Of a stretch of DNA of 42,131 nucleotides, positions 24,500 to 31,900 are shown one piece after another (the stretch's first letter is position 1; every line of letters begins with the position of its first letter). The notes beneath the pieces are model-generated. The model saw only the letters and a program-made list of their open reading frames with translations, ran no database searches and had not been told where the DNA came from. The stretch comes from Bacteroidales bacterium (GTDB taxonomy: Bacteria > Bacteroidota > Bacteroidia > Bacteroidales > M50B96). A program made the position numbers and the translations under genes. The stretch is taken from positions 1-42,131 of the forward strand of contig JAIOYV010000061.1 in assembly GCA_021740905.1 (NCBI GenBank). The letters run 5' to 3'.

Positions 24500-25135
24500 T
24501 TAAACAATTTCATTTTCAACAGCCCACCTTACTAAACCGGCAGTGTTTTTTACGCCCAGTTTTAACAGGATGTTTGCCCGGTGGGTCTCCACTGTGTGCG
24601 GGCTTAAGAATAGCTCGTCGGCAATTTCCTGCGTGCTTTTTTCCTGGCATATCATGCGGGTTATTTCTATTTCACGTTTGCTTAGGTTAGGGAAAAGACT
24701 GCTCTTGCTTTTTGTGTTTTGCCCGGTAAAAAGAATTGTCGATAGTTCTTTGCTAAGGTAAGTTTCTCCTTGGTGTACGGTTTTAATGGCTTCAACTATT
24801 TCAGGGGCAGGGGTATTCTTCAAGAGGTAGCCCGATGCCCCGGTTTTGAGTATCCGTTTCACAAAGCGTTTGTCGTCGTATTGCGAAAAGGCAATCACTT
24901 TAATATCGGGAAATTCTTTTTGAATAATCTGACAGGCTTCGATCCCGTTCATCACCGGCATGTTGATGTCCATGAGGATAACATCGCCCGGGGTCGATTT
25001 TAAAAGTTCGAGCAATTCGGTGCCATCGTGGACTTCGGCCACAAGATCGATTTCCTTGTTCCCTTTGAATATGGATCGTAAACCATCGGTAATTATCGGG
25101 TGATCGTCGGCTATTATAAGGCGGATTGTTTCCAT
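24500..25135 (-). CDS. NarL/FixJ-family response regulator
   Basis: 211-aa DNA-binding response regulator. The receiver domain (about 4-120) has the complete acidic pocket: Asp10-Asp11 in IIADDHP, the phosphoacceptor Asp56 in VILMDINMPVMNG, Ser84 in IAFSQYD and Lys106 in GYLLKN. A LuxR-type helix-turn-helix domain follows (about 150-206): LSKREIEITRMICQEKSTQE, then IADELFLSPHTVETHRANIL. It is the first gene of the operon with the 126-aa protein and the TPR kinase, whose HisKA_3 class is the usual partner of this family. A promoter-like sequence is present at 25242-25271 on the same strand. Confidence 0.94.
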   Translation of the reverse strand: METIRLIIADDHPIITDGLRSIFKGNKEIDLVAEVHDGTELLELLKSTPGDVILMDINMPVMNGIEACQIIQKEFPDIKVIAFSQYDDKRFVKRILKTGASGYLLKNTPAPEIVEAIKTVHQGETYLSKELSTILFTGQNTKSKSSLFPNLSKREIEITRMICQEKSTQEIADELFLSPHTVETHRANILLKLGVKNTAGLVRWAVENEIV

Positions 25136-25241
25136 ATTATACGAGATTTGTTCAAGCTTAAATATTTGTAATTTTATTAGTTACGCTGATCGATTGCTAT
25201 CCTTTTTGATGTATAAATTAATATATTCAAATTCCTTTTTA

Positions 25242-25271
25242 CAAATATACAGGTATCTAATTAAATTCAAA
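25242..25271 (-). promoter_or_regulatory. Promoter of the response-regulator/kinase operon
   Basis: On the minus strand, TTTG (25271-25268), 18 bases, then TATATTTG (25249-25242). This is a near-consensus Bacteroidota promoter (usual spacer 19). The predicted leader to the ATG at 25135 is about 100 bases. The 246-base gap 25136-25381 is shared with the divergent FISUMP gene, whose own best candidate box, TACACTTTG (25338-25346), has one extra base in the spacer. Confidence 0.55.
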
Positions 25272-25381
25272 TCATTATTTTCAGCTAAAATAAAAAGTAG
25301 TGGTTTTCAGCCAGATTTTAAACATTTTATTTAATTTTACACTTTGTTCATTAATCAGTACTAATTTAACTTGTCAATACT

Positions 25382-26752
25382 ATGAAAAGGATTTATTTGA
25401 TTGTTACGATGTTAGCCTTATCCCAAATTTGTAATCCTCAACTTTTGAAGAACTTTAGCACGAATGATGCTCTGAATAGTTATGGGGTTGAAATTGGCAT
25501 TATATCAAAGGATTTGGGATATAATACCTTCACCCAAACGAATACAAAAATTGTGACTAATCAGTCGCAGACATTAATTTTGCTCAGTGGGTGGAATCTT
25601 ATATCTACTTATATCGACCCGATTTACCCTGCTGTCGATTCGGTATTCCAACCGATACTAAGTAATCTCCTTATAATGAAAGATTATTTGGGTCAACCCT
25701 ATTGGCCTCAGTTCAATGTCAATTTAATTGGCAACCTTACCATTGGTCAGGGGTACCAGGTAAAAATGGCATCGGTCGATACCCTTACCATAACAGGCGA
25801 TCTGGTGGTCCCTGAAAATAATCCTGTGCTATTGCAGATAAATTGGAATATTATCGGCTATTTGCGCACCGACCCTGCCCCGCCCGATACCATGCTTTAT
25901 TCTATTCAATCGAACCTCAGCATACTAAAGGATAATTTCGGGAATGTTTATTGGCCTCAGTTTGGCGTTAACCTGATTACTGAAATGCAACCCGGCCAGG
26001 GCTACCAGTTAAAATTGTTCGGGCCCGACACACTTCTTTATCCACCCAACGATGTTCCTTATGTGTTTGCATGTGGCGATGTAATATGTGATTTTGATGG
26101 AAATAGTTACAACACGGTACTGATAGGCAACCAGTGCTGGATGAAACAAAACATGCGAGCATCACATTATGATGATGGTACAGCTTTATCCTACGTTGCA
26201 ACCAATGCCGATTGGGTAACTTTAAACTACTCCTCGAAAGCTTTTTGTTATTACAATAATGATTCTGCCAATGGTGATTATTATGGTGCCTTGTACACAT
26301 GGGCGGCAGCAATGAAAGGTTCTGCGGCCAGCAATACGGTCCCCAGTGGCGTACAGGGTATTTGCCCAACCGGTTGGCATGTTCCCAGCGATGAGGAATG
26401 GCGAATCCTGGAAGGGGAGGTGGACAGCCAGTATAGTTATCCTGATCCGATCTGGGGAAATGTAGGTTTTCGGGGTAGCAATGCAGGCAATAACCTGAAA
26501 GCAACTTTTGGATGGTATAATAATGGAAATGGTTCTGATTTGTATGGCTTTACTGCTTTGCCAAGTGGACATCGATATAATACGGGTGACTTTCAATTAG
26601 TCCTTAACCAGAGCGCCTGGTGGAGTTCGCATTGTAATTCAGGTAGTACAAATGCCTGGTCACGCGAATTGTTATACAACTATAACAACATAGACAGGGC
26701 AAATTGGAATAAACGATATGGGATGGCAGTCAGGTGTTTAAAGGATAATTGA
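25382..26752 (+). CDS. FISUMP-domain surface protein with duplicated N-terminal module
   Basis: 456-aa exported protein with a short signal peptide (residues 1-19). The N-terminal half (about 60-215) contains two copies of an 'SGWNLIS...ILSNL.I.KD..G..YWPQF.VN.I.....GQGYQ.K' module (first copy LSGWNLISTYIDPIYP, second INWNIIGYLRTDPAPP), which is probably a carbohydrate- or partner-binding repeat. The C-terminal half (about 228-456) is a FISUMP (Fibrobacter succinogenes major paralogous) domain: YNTVLIGNQCWMKQNM, GICPTGWHVPSDEEW, NGSDLYGFTALPSGH, WWSSHCNSGSTNAWSREL, GMAVRCLKDN. It resembles the FISUMP domain of the 18710-21502 gene. It is divergent from the two-component operon. A sorting domain was not seen at its C-terminus. 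Confidence 0.82.
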   Translation: MKRIYLIVTMLALSQICNPQLLKNFSTNDALNSYGVEIGIISKDLGYNTFTQTNTKIVTNQSQTLILLSGWNLISTYIDPIYPAVDSVFQPILSNLLIMKDYLGQPYWPQFNVNLIGNLTIGQGYQVKMASVDTLTITGDLVVPENNPVLLQINWNIIGYLRTDPAPPDTMLYSIQSNLSILKDNFGNVYWPQFGVNLITEMQPGQGYQLKLFGPDTLLYPPNDVPYVFACGDVICDFDGNSYNTVLIGNQCWMKQNMRASHYDDGTALSYVATNADWVTLNYSSKAFCYYNNDSANGDYYGALYTWAAAMKGSAASNTVPSGVQGICPTGWHVPSDEEWRILEGEVDSQYSYPDPIWGNVGFRGSNAGNNLKATFGWYNNGNGSDLYGFTALPSGHRYNTGDFQLVLNQSAWWSSHCNSGSTNAWSRELLYNYNNIDRANWNKRYGMAVRCLKDN

Positions 26753-26802
26753 TGGGGCGTTTTCGAAATTTTAAGGTAGCCATTAAATTATTTTGGTAGA
26801 AG

Positions 26803-27384
26803 TTAATAATGCAAATTAAACCCGGGACTGAGATGCTCAATCAGGATTTTTAATCCAAGTCCAATGAGGATCAATCCGCCTGCAATTTCTAGGCCTGAGT
26901 TAAAACGGTTGCCAATTTTATGACCGATCCAAACACCGGAGGCTGAAAATAAAAAGGTAATGCTTCCGATTATTAAAACAGGTTGGAGTATCGGTACATC
27001 AAGAAGGCCAAACCCAATGCCTACTATCAGGGCATCGATACTGGTGGCCAATGCCATTCCTGCCAACACGGTATTATTCGAGGGGCAAAAACAATTTCCT
27101 TCATTGCCTTTGTTTTTAATTCCTTCGTAAATCATTTTGCCGCCAATAATCGTCAGAAGAATAAAAGCGACCCAATGATCAACCCCTTTGATGGAATTCT
27201 CGAATGTGTTGCCAGCCAACCAACCCAATAAAGGCATGACACCTTGAAAAACGGCCATGAATAAGGCAATTTTTAGGATTTTGTGAAATTTAGTTTGGTT
27301 CATACAAACCCCTGTAGTTATGCTTGCAACCAGGCTGTCGATGGATAATCCAATACCAATTAAAATGATTGAAAGTAGATTCAT
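26803..27384 (-). CDS. mntP: Manganese efflux pump MntP
   Basis: 193-aa inner-membrane protein with six predicted helices in two repeats, the length of the MntP/YebN family (about 190 aa), which exports Mn(II). Conserved acidic residues in membrane segments are Asp16 of GIGLSIDSLVAS and the Asp of ATSIDALIVGIGFG in the fourth helix. GWLAGNTF and FSASGVWIGHKIG are also typical. The central loop holds CFCPSNN. A yybP-ykoY manganese riboswitch is not visible, and the -7 box at 27420-27427 would leave a leader of only about 30 bases, too short to hold one. It is divergent from the hemerythrin gene 65 bases away. Confidence 0.92.
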   Translation of the reverse strand: MNLLSIILIGIGLSIDSLVASITTGVCMNQTKFHKILKIALFMAVFQGVMPLLGWLAGNTFENSIKGVDHWVAFILLTIIGGKMIYEGIKNKGNEGNCFCPSNNTVLAGMALATSIDALIVGIGFGLLDVPILQPVLIIGSITFLFSASGVWIGHKIGNRFNSGLEIAGGLILIGLGLKILIEHLSPGFNLHY

Positions 27385-27419
27385 TTGTTGAACAATTTTG
27401 ATTCTCTGTTGTCAGGCTG

Positions 27420-27427
27420 CAAAAGTA
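27420..27427 (-). promoter_or_regulatory. Putative -7 box of mntP
   Basis: Read on the minus strand, TACTTTTG (27427 to 27420) matches TAnnTTTG exactly, about 36 bases upstream of the mntP start. No TTTG was found at the -33 position. The box lies in the 65-base divergent gap with the hemerythrin gene. Confidence 0.45.
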
Positions 27428-27449
27428 AACTTTCAGAAGAATTTTAAGA

Positions 27450-28151
27450 ATGGAAATATTTATTGAATACGATAAATTAAGCCATGTAATTCGGTCCAAC
27501 TTTCACTTGTTGCCGGTATTGAACCGCTTTGGGATAAGTTTGGGGATTAAGGATAAGAGTATTGCAGAGGTTTGTACCGATCGGGGAATTCAAACGGATT
27601 TTTTTCTGGCCATCATCAATACCTTTCATAACGAGGATTATTTTCCTGAAACAGAATTAATGAAGTTTTCGCCAGTCCTTATTATTGGCTACCTCCGCAA
27701 AACCCACCAGCATTATGTGGATTATACTTTGCCAAAAATTGAGAAGCTGTTGAGTAATTTAATTGCCAGTTGCCCGGATAATTGTTCCGACCTGAAAATG
27801 ATCGATTCGTTTTATCGAACCTACAAAAACGAATTGGTATTGCACATCAAGGATGAGGAAGAGAATGTATTTCCGAATATTATTCGCCTTGTGAATAAAG
27901 AGGAAGGTAGCAAACCTGATTTTTCGATCCTCTCTTTTGAGCAGGAGCACGGCAATGTGGACGAGAAGCTAAACGATTTGAAAAACCTTATCATTAAATA
28001 CCTCGAACCCAGATACAACAACAACGATTGTAACGAATTTTTGATCGCACTTTCCGATTTCGAAAACGATATTAAAGACCATGCACGGATCGAGGATAAG
28101 GTATTGCTCCCGAAAGTGAAAGAAATTGAAATGGGGACCCGTAATGCTTAG
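27450..28151 (+). CDS. RIC/YtfE-like di-iron hemerythrin protein
   Basis: 233-aa cytoplasmic protein. The C-terminal hemerythrin-like domain (about 78-228) keeps a full YtfE-type ligand set: H86/H88 in YLRKTHQHYV, HxxxE at His132/Glu136 (HIKDEEENVFP), His167 in FEQEHGNV, and HxxxE at His211/Glu215 (HARIEDKVLLP). YtfE/RIC proteins repair iron-sulfur clusters and respond to nitric oxide or oxidative stress. Residues about 12-55 resemble the ScdA N-terminal domain (LPVLNRFGISLGIKDKSIAE), but the usual Cys-Cys (FCCGG) is replaced by SLG, so that site is lost. The gene overlaps the next one by 8 bases (ATGCTTAG at 28144-28151), giving tight translational coupling to a LuxR-type regulator. It could be a sensor for that regulator rather than a repair enzyme. 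Confidence 0.85.
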   Translation: MEIFIEYDKLSHVIRSNFHLLPVLNRFGISLGIKDKSIAEVCTDRGIQTDFFLAIINTFHNEDYFPETELMKFSPVLIIGYLRKTHQHYVDYTLPKIEKLLSNLIASCPDNCSDLKMIDSFYRTYKNELVLHIKDEEENVFPNIIRLVNKEEGSKPDFSILSFEQEHGNVDEKLNDLKNLIIKYLEPRYNNNDCNEFLIALSDFENDIKDHARIEDKVLLPKVKEIEMGTRNA

Positions 28152-28731
28152 AAAGATAGTCATTGTTCATCCTTCCACAATTGTCCGCAAAGGATTAGAG
28201 GCTATTATCAAAAGTTTCTTCAATATTGATGTTTTGCTTTTTGAAAATGTTGACAGCATCGTTAATCTATTTAACAGCAGCAAAAGAAACCCTATTGTTT
28301 TCGCAGATATTGAATATTCAGCGCCAAGCTTAATATCAAAAATCCCAGCGGATGACCTGATTGTTTTAACTTCAGAATCCCTCACGCAAAAAAAAGATGG
28401 ATTCAAGAACCACCTATCCTTATTTGCGAGTAAATCGGACGTACAGGAGCTAGTACATTCGATTCTTAAAAATCCGAATACAGAAACGACCTTTGACCAC
28501 GAAGGTGAGGAGCTAAGCTTACGCGAAAAAGATGTCCTGAAGTTAGTCGCGCTGGGGCATACCAATAAAGAAATTGCAGAAGCCTTGTTTATCAGCATCC
28601 ACACCGTAATCTCACACCGAAAGAACATCACCGAAAAGCTGGGGATTAAGTCTATCTCGGGCCTAACCGTGTACGCTATCTTAAATCATATTATTGATAC
28701 GAGTACGATTGATTTGGAGAAGTTGATATAA
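28144..28731 (+). CDS. LuxR-type regulator with degenerate receiver domain
   Basis: 195-aa regulator. The C-terminal LuxR/GerE helix-turn-helix (about 122-182) is intact: LSLREKDVLKLVALGHTNKE, then IAEALFISIHTVISHRKNIT. The N-terminal part (1-110) has the length and strand order of a receiver domain but lacks the acidic pair: IVIVHPSTIVRKGL replaces the usual ...ADDH.... Asp55 (IVFADIEYS) sits where the phosphoacceptor would be, but the following MP is missing. It is therefore probably not controlled by phosphorylation. The ATG at 28144 overlaps the hemerythrin gene by 8 bases; a TTG at 28126 is a weaker alternative. The pairing suggests that a signal from the di-iron protein controls this regulator. 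Confidence 0.85.
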   Translation: MLRKIVIVHPSTIVRKGLEAIIKSFFNIDVLLFENVDSIVNLFNSSKRNPIVFADIEYSAPSLISKIPADDLIVLTSESLTQKKDGFKNHLSLFASKSDVQELVHSILKNPNTETTFDHEGEELSLREKDVLKLVALGHTNKEIAEALFISIHTVISHRKNITEKLGIKSISGLTVYAILNHIIDTSTIDLEKLI

Positions 28732-28758
28732 ATTGAGTTATTAAAGTAACTATTTTTT

Positions 28759-28826
28759 ACCACTGAGACACTAAGCGCACTGAGTTTCACTAAGGTATTC
28801 TAAGTGCTTCTTAGTGCCTCAGTGGT
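28759..28826. repeat. Long inverted repeat between convergent genes (ACCACTGAG type)
   Basis: ACCACTGAGACACTAAG (28759-28775) pairs with CTTAGTGCCTCAGTGGT (28810-28826) at 16 of 17 positions, and the complementarity continues inward in part. T runs flank it on the left (28753-28758) and TTTAATTTT follows on the right. This is a familiar interspersed motif of Bacteroidota intergenic DNA (from memory). Between convergent genes it may also act as a bidirectional terminator. Confidence 0.7.
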
Positions 28827-28845
28827 TTAATTTTAAAATATTCTG

Positions 28846-28877
28846 AAAAAAAAGGATCCCTGCCAAAACAGGGATCC
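28846..28877 (-). terminator. Intrinsic terminator of the SprB-repeat operon
   Basis: A perfect 9-bp stem GGATCCCTG (28854-28862) with CAGGGATCC (28869-28877) and a six-base loop. On the minus strand it is followed by eight T (28853-28846). It lies 38 bases after the stop at 28915 and ends the sigma/anti-sigma/adhesin operon. Confidence 0.88.
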
Positions 28878-28914
28878 TCTCTATATATAATCCATTATAT
28901 GTATGAAAAGGGAC

Positions 28915-31900
28915 TTACTTTTTTACGATTTTAAATACATGAGCCTCGGATTTGGAATTAATTTTCAACAAATAGATTCCTGGCTTAATGCCTTTCATGT
29001 CGATATTAATTAATGAATTCAAAGTTTGGTTTAGACCATCCAGTTCAATTTGTTTTCCATCAATAGAAAAAAGTGATATGGAATAATCCCTAATTGAGTT
29101 GCAATTGAAAACTACTGAAAGAATGTCATCTACCGGATTTGGGAATATCTTAAAATCACCCTTCCTAATTTCATCCACAGCGACTGTTACCTGTCCTTGG
29201 TTCAGTTCGAAATCAACAACTCCCTCTAAGTTCGTTTGCGTTAGAAGCACTTCAACCGAATCGGACACCAGCCCAGCTTTTTCAACCCTTACATAATATT
29301 GCCCCAGGGCCATTTGCTCGAAACCAAAGTGTCCATTTTCGTCGGTCAGCATAAAATTGATCGGATTGTAATCTTGGTCGTAGAGGATCACAGGAATATT
29401 TCGGGCAGCATCGCCATATTGTTTTGTCGAAGCCGGGAACCAATCGAAATCGAATACATCGGGGTTATAGCCTGGATCGTTGCCCACAGTTACATTGCCC
29501 GAAATGTTACCACTCCCACTTTGGTAGGGTACTGAAGGTTCGAGCGAAATATTCACATTTCCGGTATGGCCAACCACATTGATAGCAGTAGCCTCCTGCC
29601 ATTGGTCGCGGCTTACAAAATAGGCCGGGATGCCGTAATTATTGCCCGACTGGGGAATGGCATAGGCAAGATAACTGCCTGGGTATAGACCATCTATTTC
29701 GTAATTTCCATCTATGATTAGTCCATTGTTTATGGCCATTATGTTGCCATTTATTTCCTGATAAAGGACTACCATGCCCAACGGCAGATTCGATTTAGTT
29801 TGGGTAGATACCGTTCCTGAAATTGAAACAGTTAAAAGGCTATCTATAGCACTCAGACCATTCGTTGCAAAGAACTCCTGATGTGAGTAGGTGCTATCAT
29901 AAAAAGCCACGGCATTGTGTTCTGTATTTGCAGAAGCATCCCAGAACTTCCAGGTAAATTGTTCGTTGGCCACAAAGCCATCGTCGAGAGTTGTAGATAT
30001 ATCCTTGCTGTGAGCTATTACTGATGTACTGTTTCCGTTCCAAACCGCATAGCCCCCACAAGCCAGTGTGCCCAGCGAATCGTAGAACACGCCGATGAAA
30101 TCGTTAGGCTGCAAGGTACTTCCATTTATTTGAAGGTTGGCAGTTGAAGGGATTTCAATGGTATGACCTGTGGTGCTGAAGTTGACATTCCAGGGAGGCA
30201 AAATACTGAAGTCGACAAAATACTCACATGTAGCAATACAGCCGTTAGCATCAGTTAATGTGAGTTGATAATTGCCATAACTGGCATTGGTAATTTGAGA
30301 AGAAAGCGAACCGTCGGACCAAGCATAAGAATAGGTAGGCGTACCACCTGATACGGTCGCTGTTACTGTTCCTCCCGTTCCGGTTGATGGATTCACATTT
30401 GTTCCTGATAAGCTTATCGTAATTTCATCCGGCTCGATGATTTCAACACTCCAGGTCGAACTCGAATTCGCCGCATCGGTAACGGTAACAAAATATGTTG
30501 TGGCACAAAGCCCGGTCAGGTCTTCGGTCAGGCTACCATTCGACCAGATATACGTGTATGGAACTACGCCACCTGTCGCTTCAATGTCGATTGTTCCGGT
30601 GCAATCGCCAAAACAAAGTGGATTTACCGTAGTATTTGTAATTGAAAGCGGGAGTGGCGTGTAAGTGTAATTTATATCGATGCTTATTGTTGAAGAGCAA
30701 TTGTTCGCATCGGTAACCGTAAATGTATAGGTTCCGATGGCAAGGTTCAAAACGTCTTCGCTTACCTCTGCGGTTGACCATAAAAAGGTATAAGGTTGTG
30801 TCCCTCCGCTTACGGTCACATCAATTGCGCCCGTATTTCCAAGTGCCGGGTCGATGTGGGTAACCACAGTGTCGATGGCCAATTCGGAAGGTTCAACCAA
30901 AATAGTATCCCAAACAAATGTGCTATTTAGTGCATCCGTAATGGTAACAAAATAGGCCCCACTGCAAAGCCCGCTTAGGTCTTCGGTAGCCGAACCATCG
31001 GACCAAGTAAAGGAGAATGGGGATATACCACCCAAAGCAGTAATATCTATTTCGCCTGTGCAAATCCCAAAACATAGCAAATCGACTATGCTGGCATTCA
31101 CGCTTATGGGCACAATAGGCACCGAATAGTCCACCGTAATAGTAGCAGAGGTTGAACACCCATTGCTATCGTTAATTGTCACCGTATATGTCCCGACAAC
31201 CAGGTTGGCAATATCTTCAGTTAATCCTCCATTCGACCATACATAAAAATACGGTAAAGTCCCTCCTGTTACCGATAAGTCGATTGCCCCATTGTTCCCT
31301 AATCCAGGATCGACAGGTGTAATTACAGTATCAATAGCAAAGGGATCGGGTTCGAGAACAGTGGATGTTATAATATAAGGAGGATCGTAAGCAGAATACA
31401 CGGTGGCCGTATAATTACCCGCACTAAGGCCAGTAAGATCTTCTACATTGGTTAGGCCGTTCGACCAATACACCCAGAAAAGCGCACTTCCTCCCGTATG
31501 GCTTAAGTCGATGGCACCATTGGTTCCCCCACTACAATCGACATTGGTAACAACTGTGCTAACAACTAATGGAAGTGGGGGGTAGGTGTACCCAACCACA
31601 AAGGTATCGGTATACCAACATCCATTTGCATCGGTAGCCGTGCAACTGTATGTAGTTGCATCGAGTTGCCACATATAAGGTGTAGTATTCGACAAATTAA
31701 AGGTCCATTGGAATGTATAAGGCTCTGTTCCTCCTTCCGATACAACCTCGATTGATCCGTTTTGTCCAATGGCAGGATCAATGTGCTCGATGTAGGCAGT
31801 GTCGACTTGGAATGAATCGGGCTGAGTGATGATAATCGTATCAATAACAATGTGGTTACGGGCATCGCTGACTGTGATGTAATAGTCGCCAGCAACAAGT

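Noticed and set aside
25382-26752. FISUMP domain as variable protein of a diversity-generating retroelement
   Set aside because: The C-type-lectin-like feel suggested it, but no reverse transcriptase, template repeat or adenine-biased variable region is present.
27385-27449. Manganese (yybP-ykoY) riboswitch before mntP
   Set aside because: The divergent gap is only 65 bases and the -7 box leaves about 30 bases of leader, too short for that riboswitch.
27450-28151. Ordinary ScdA/RIC iron-sulfur repair protein
   Set aside because: Not fully rejected, but the N-terminal Cys-Cys motif is absent and the gene is fused in translation to a regulator, so a plain repair assignment was not used as the call.
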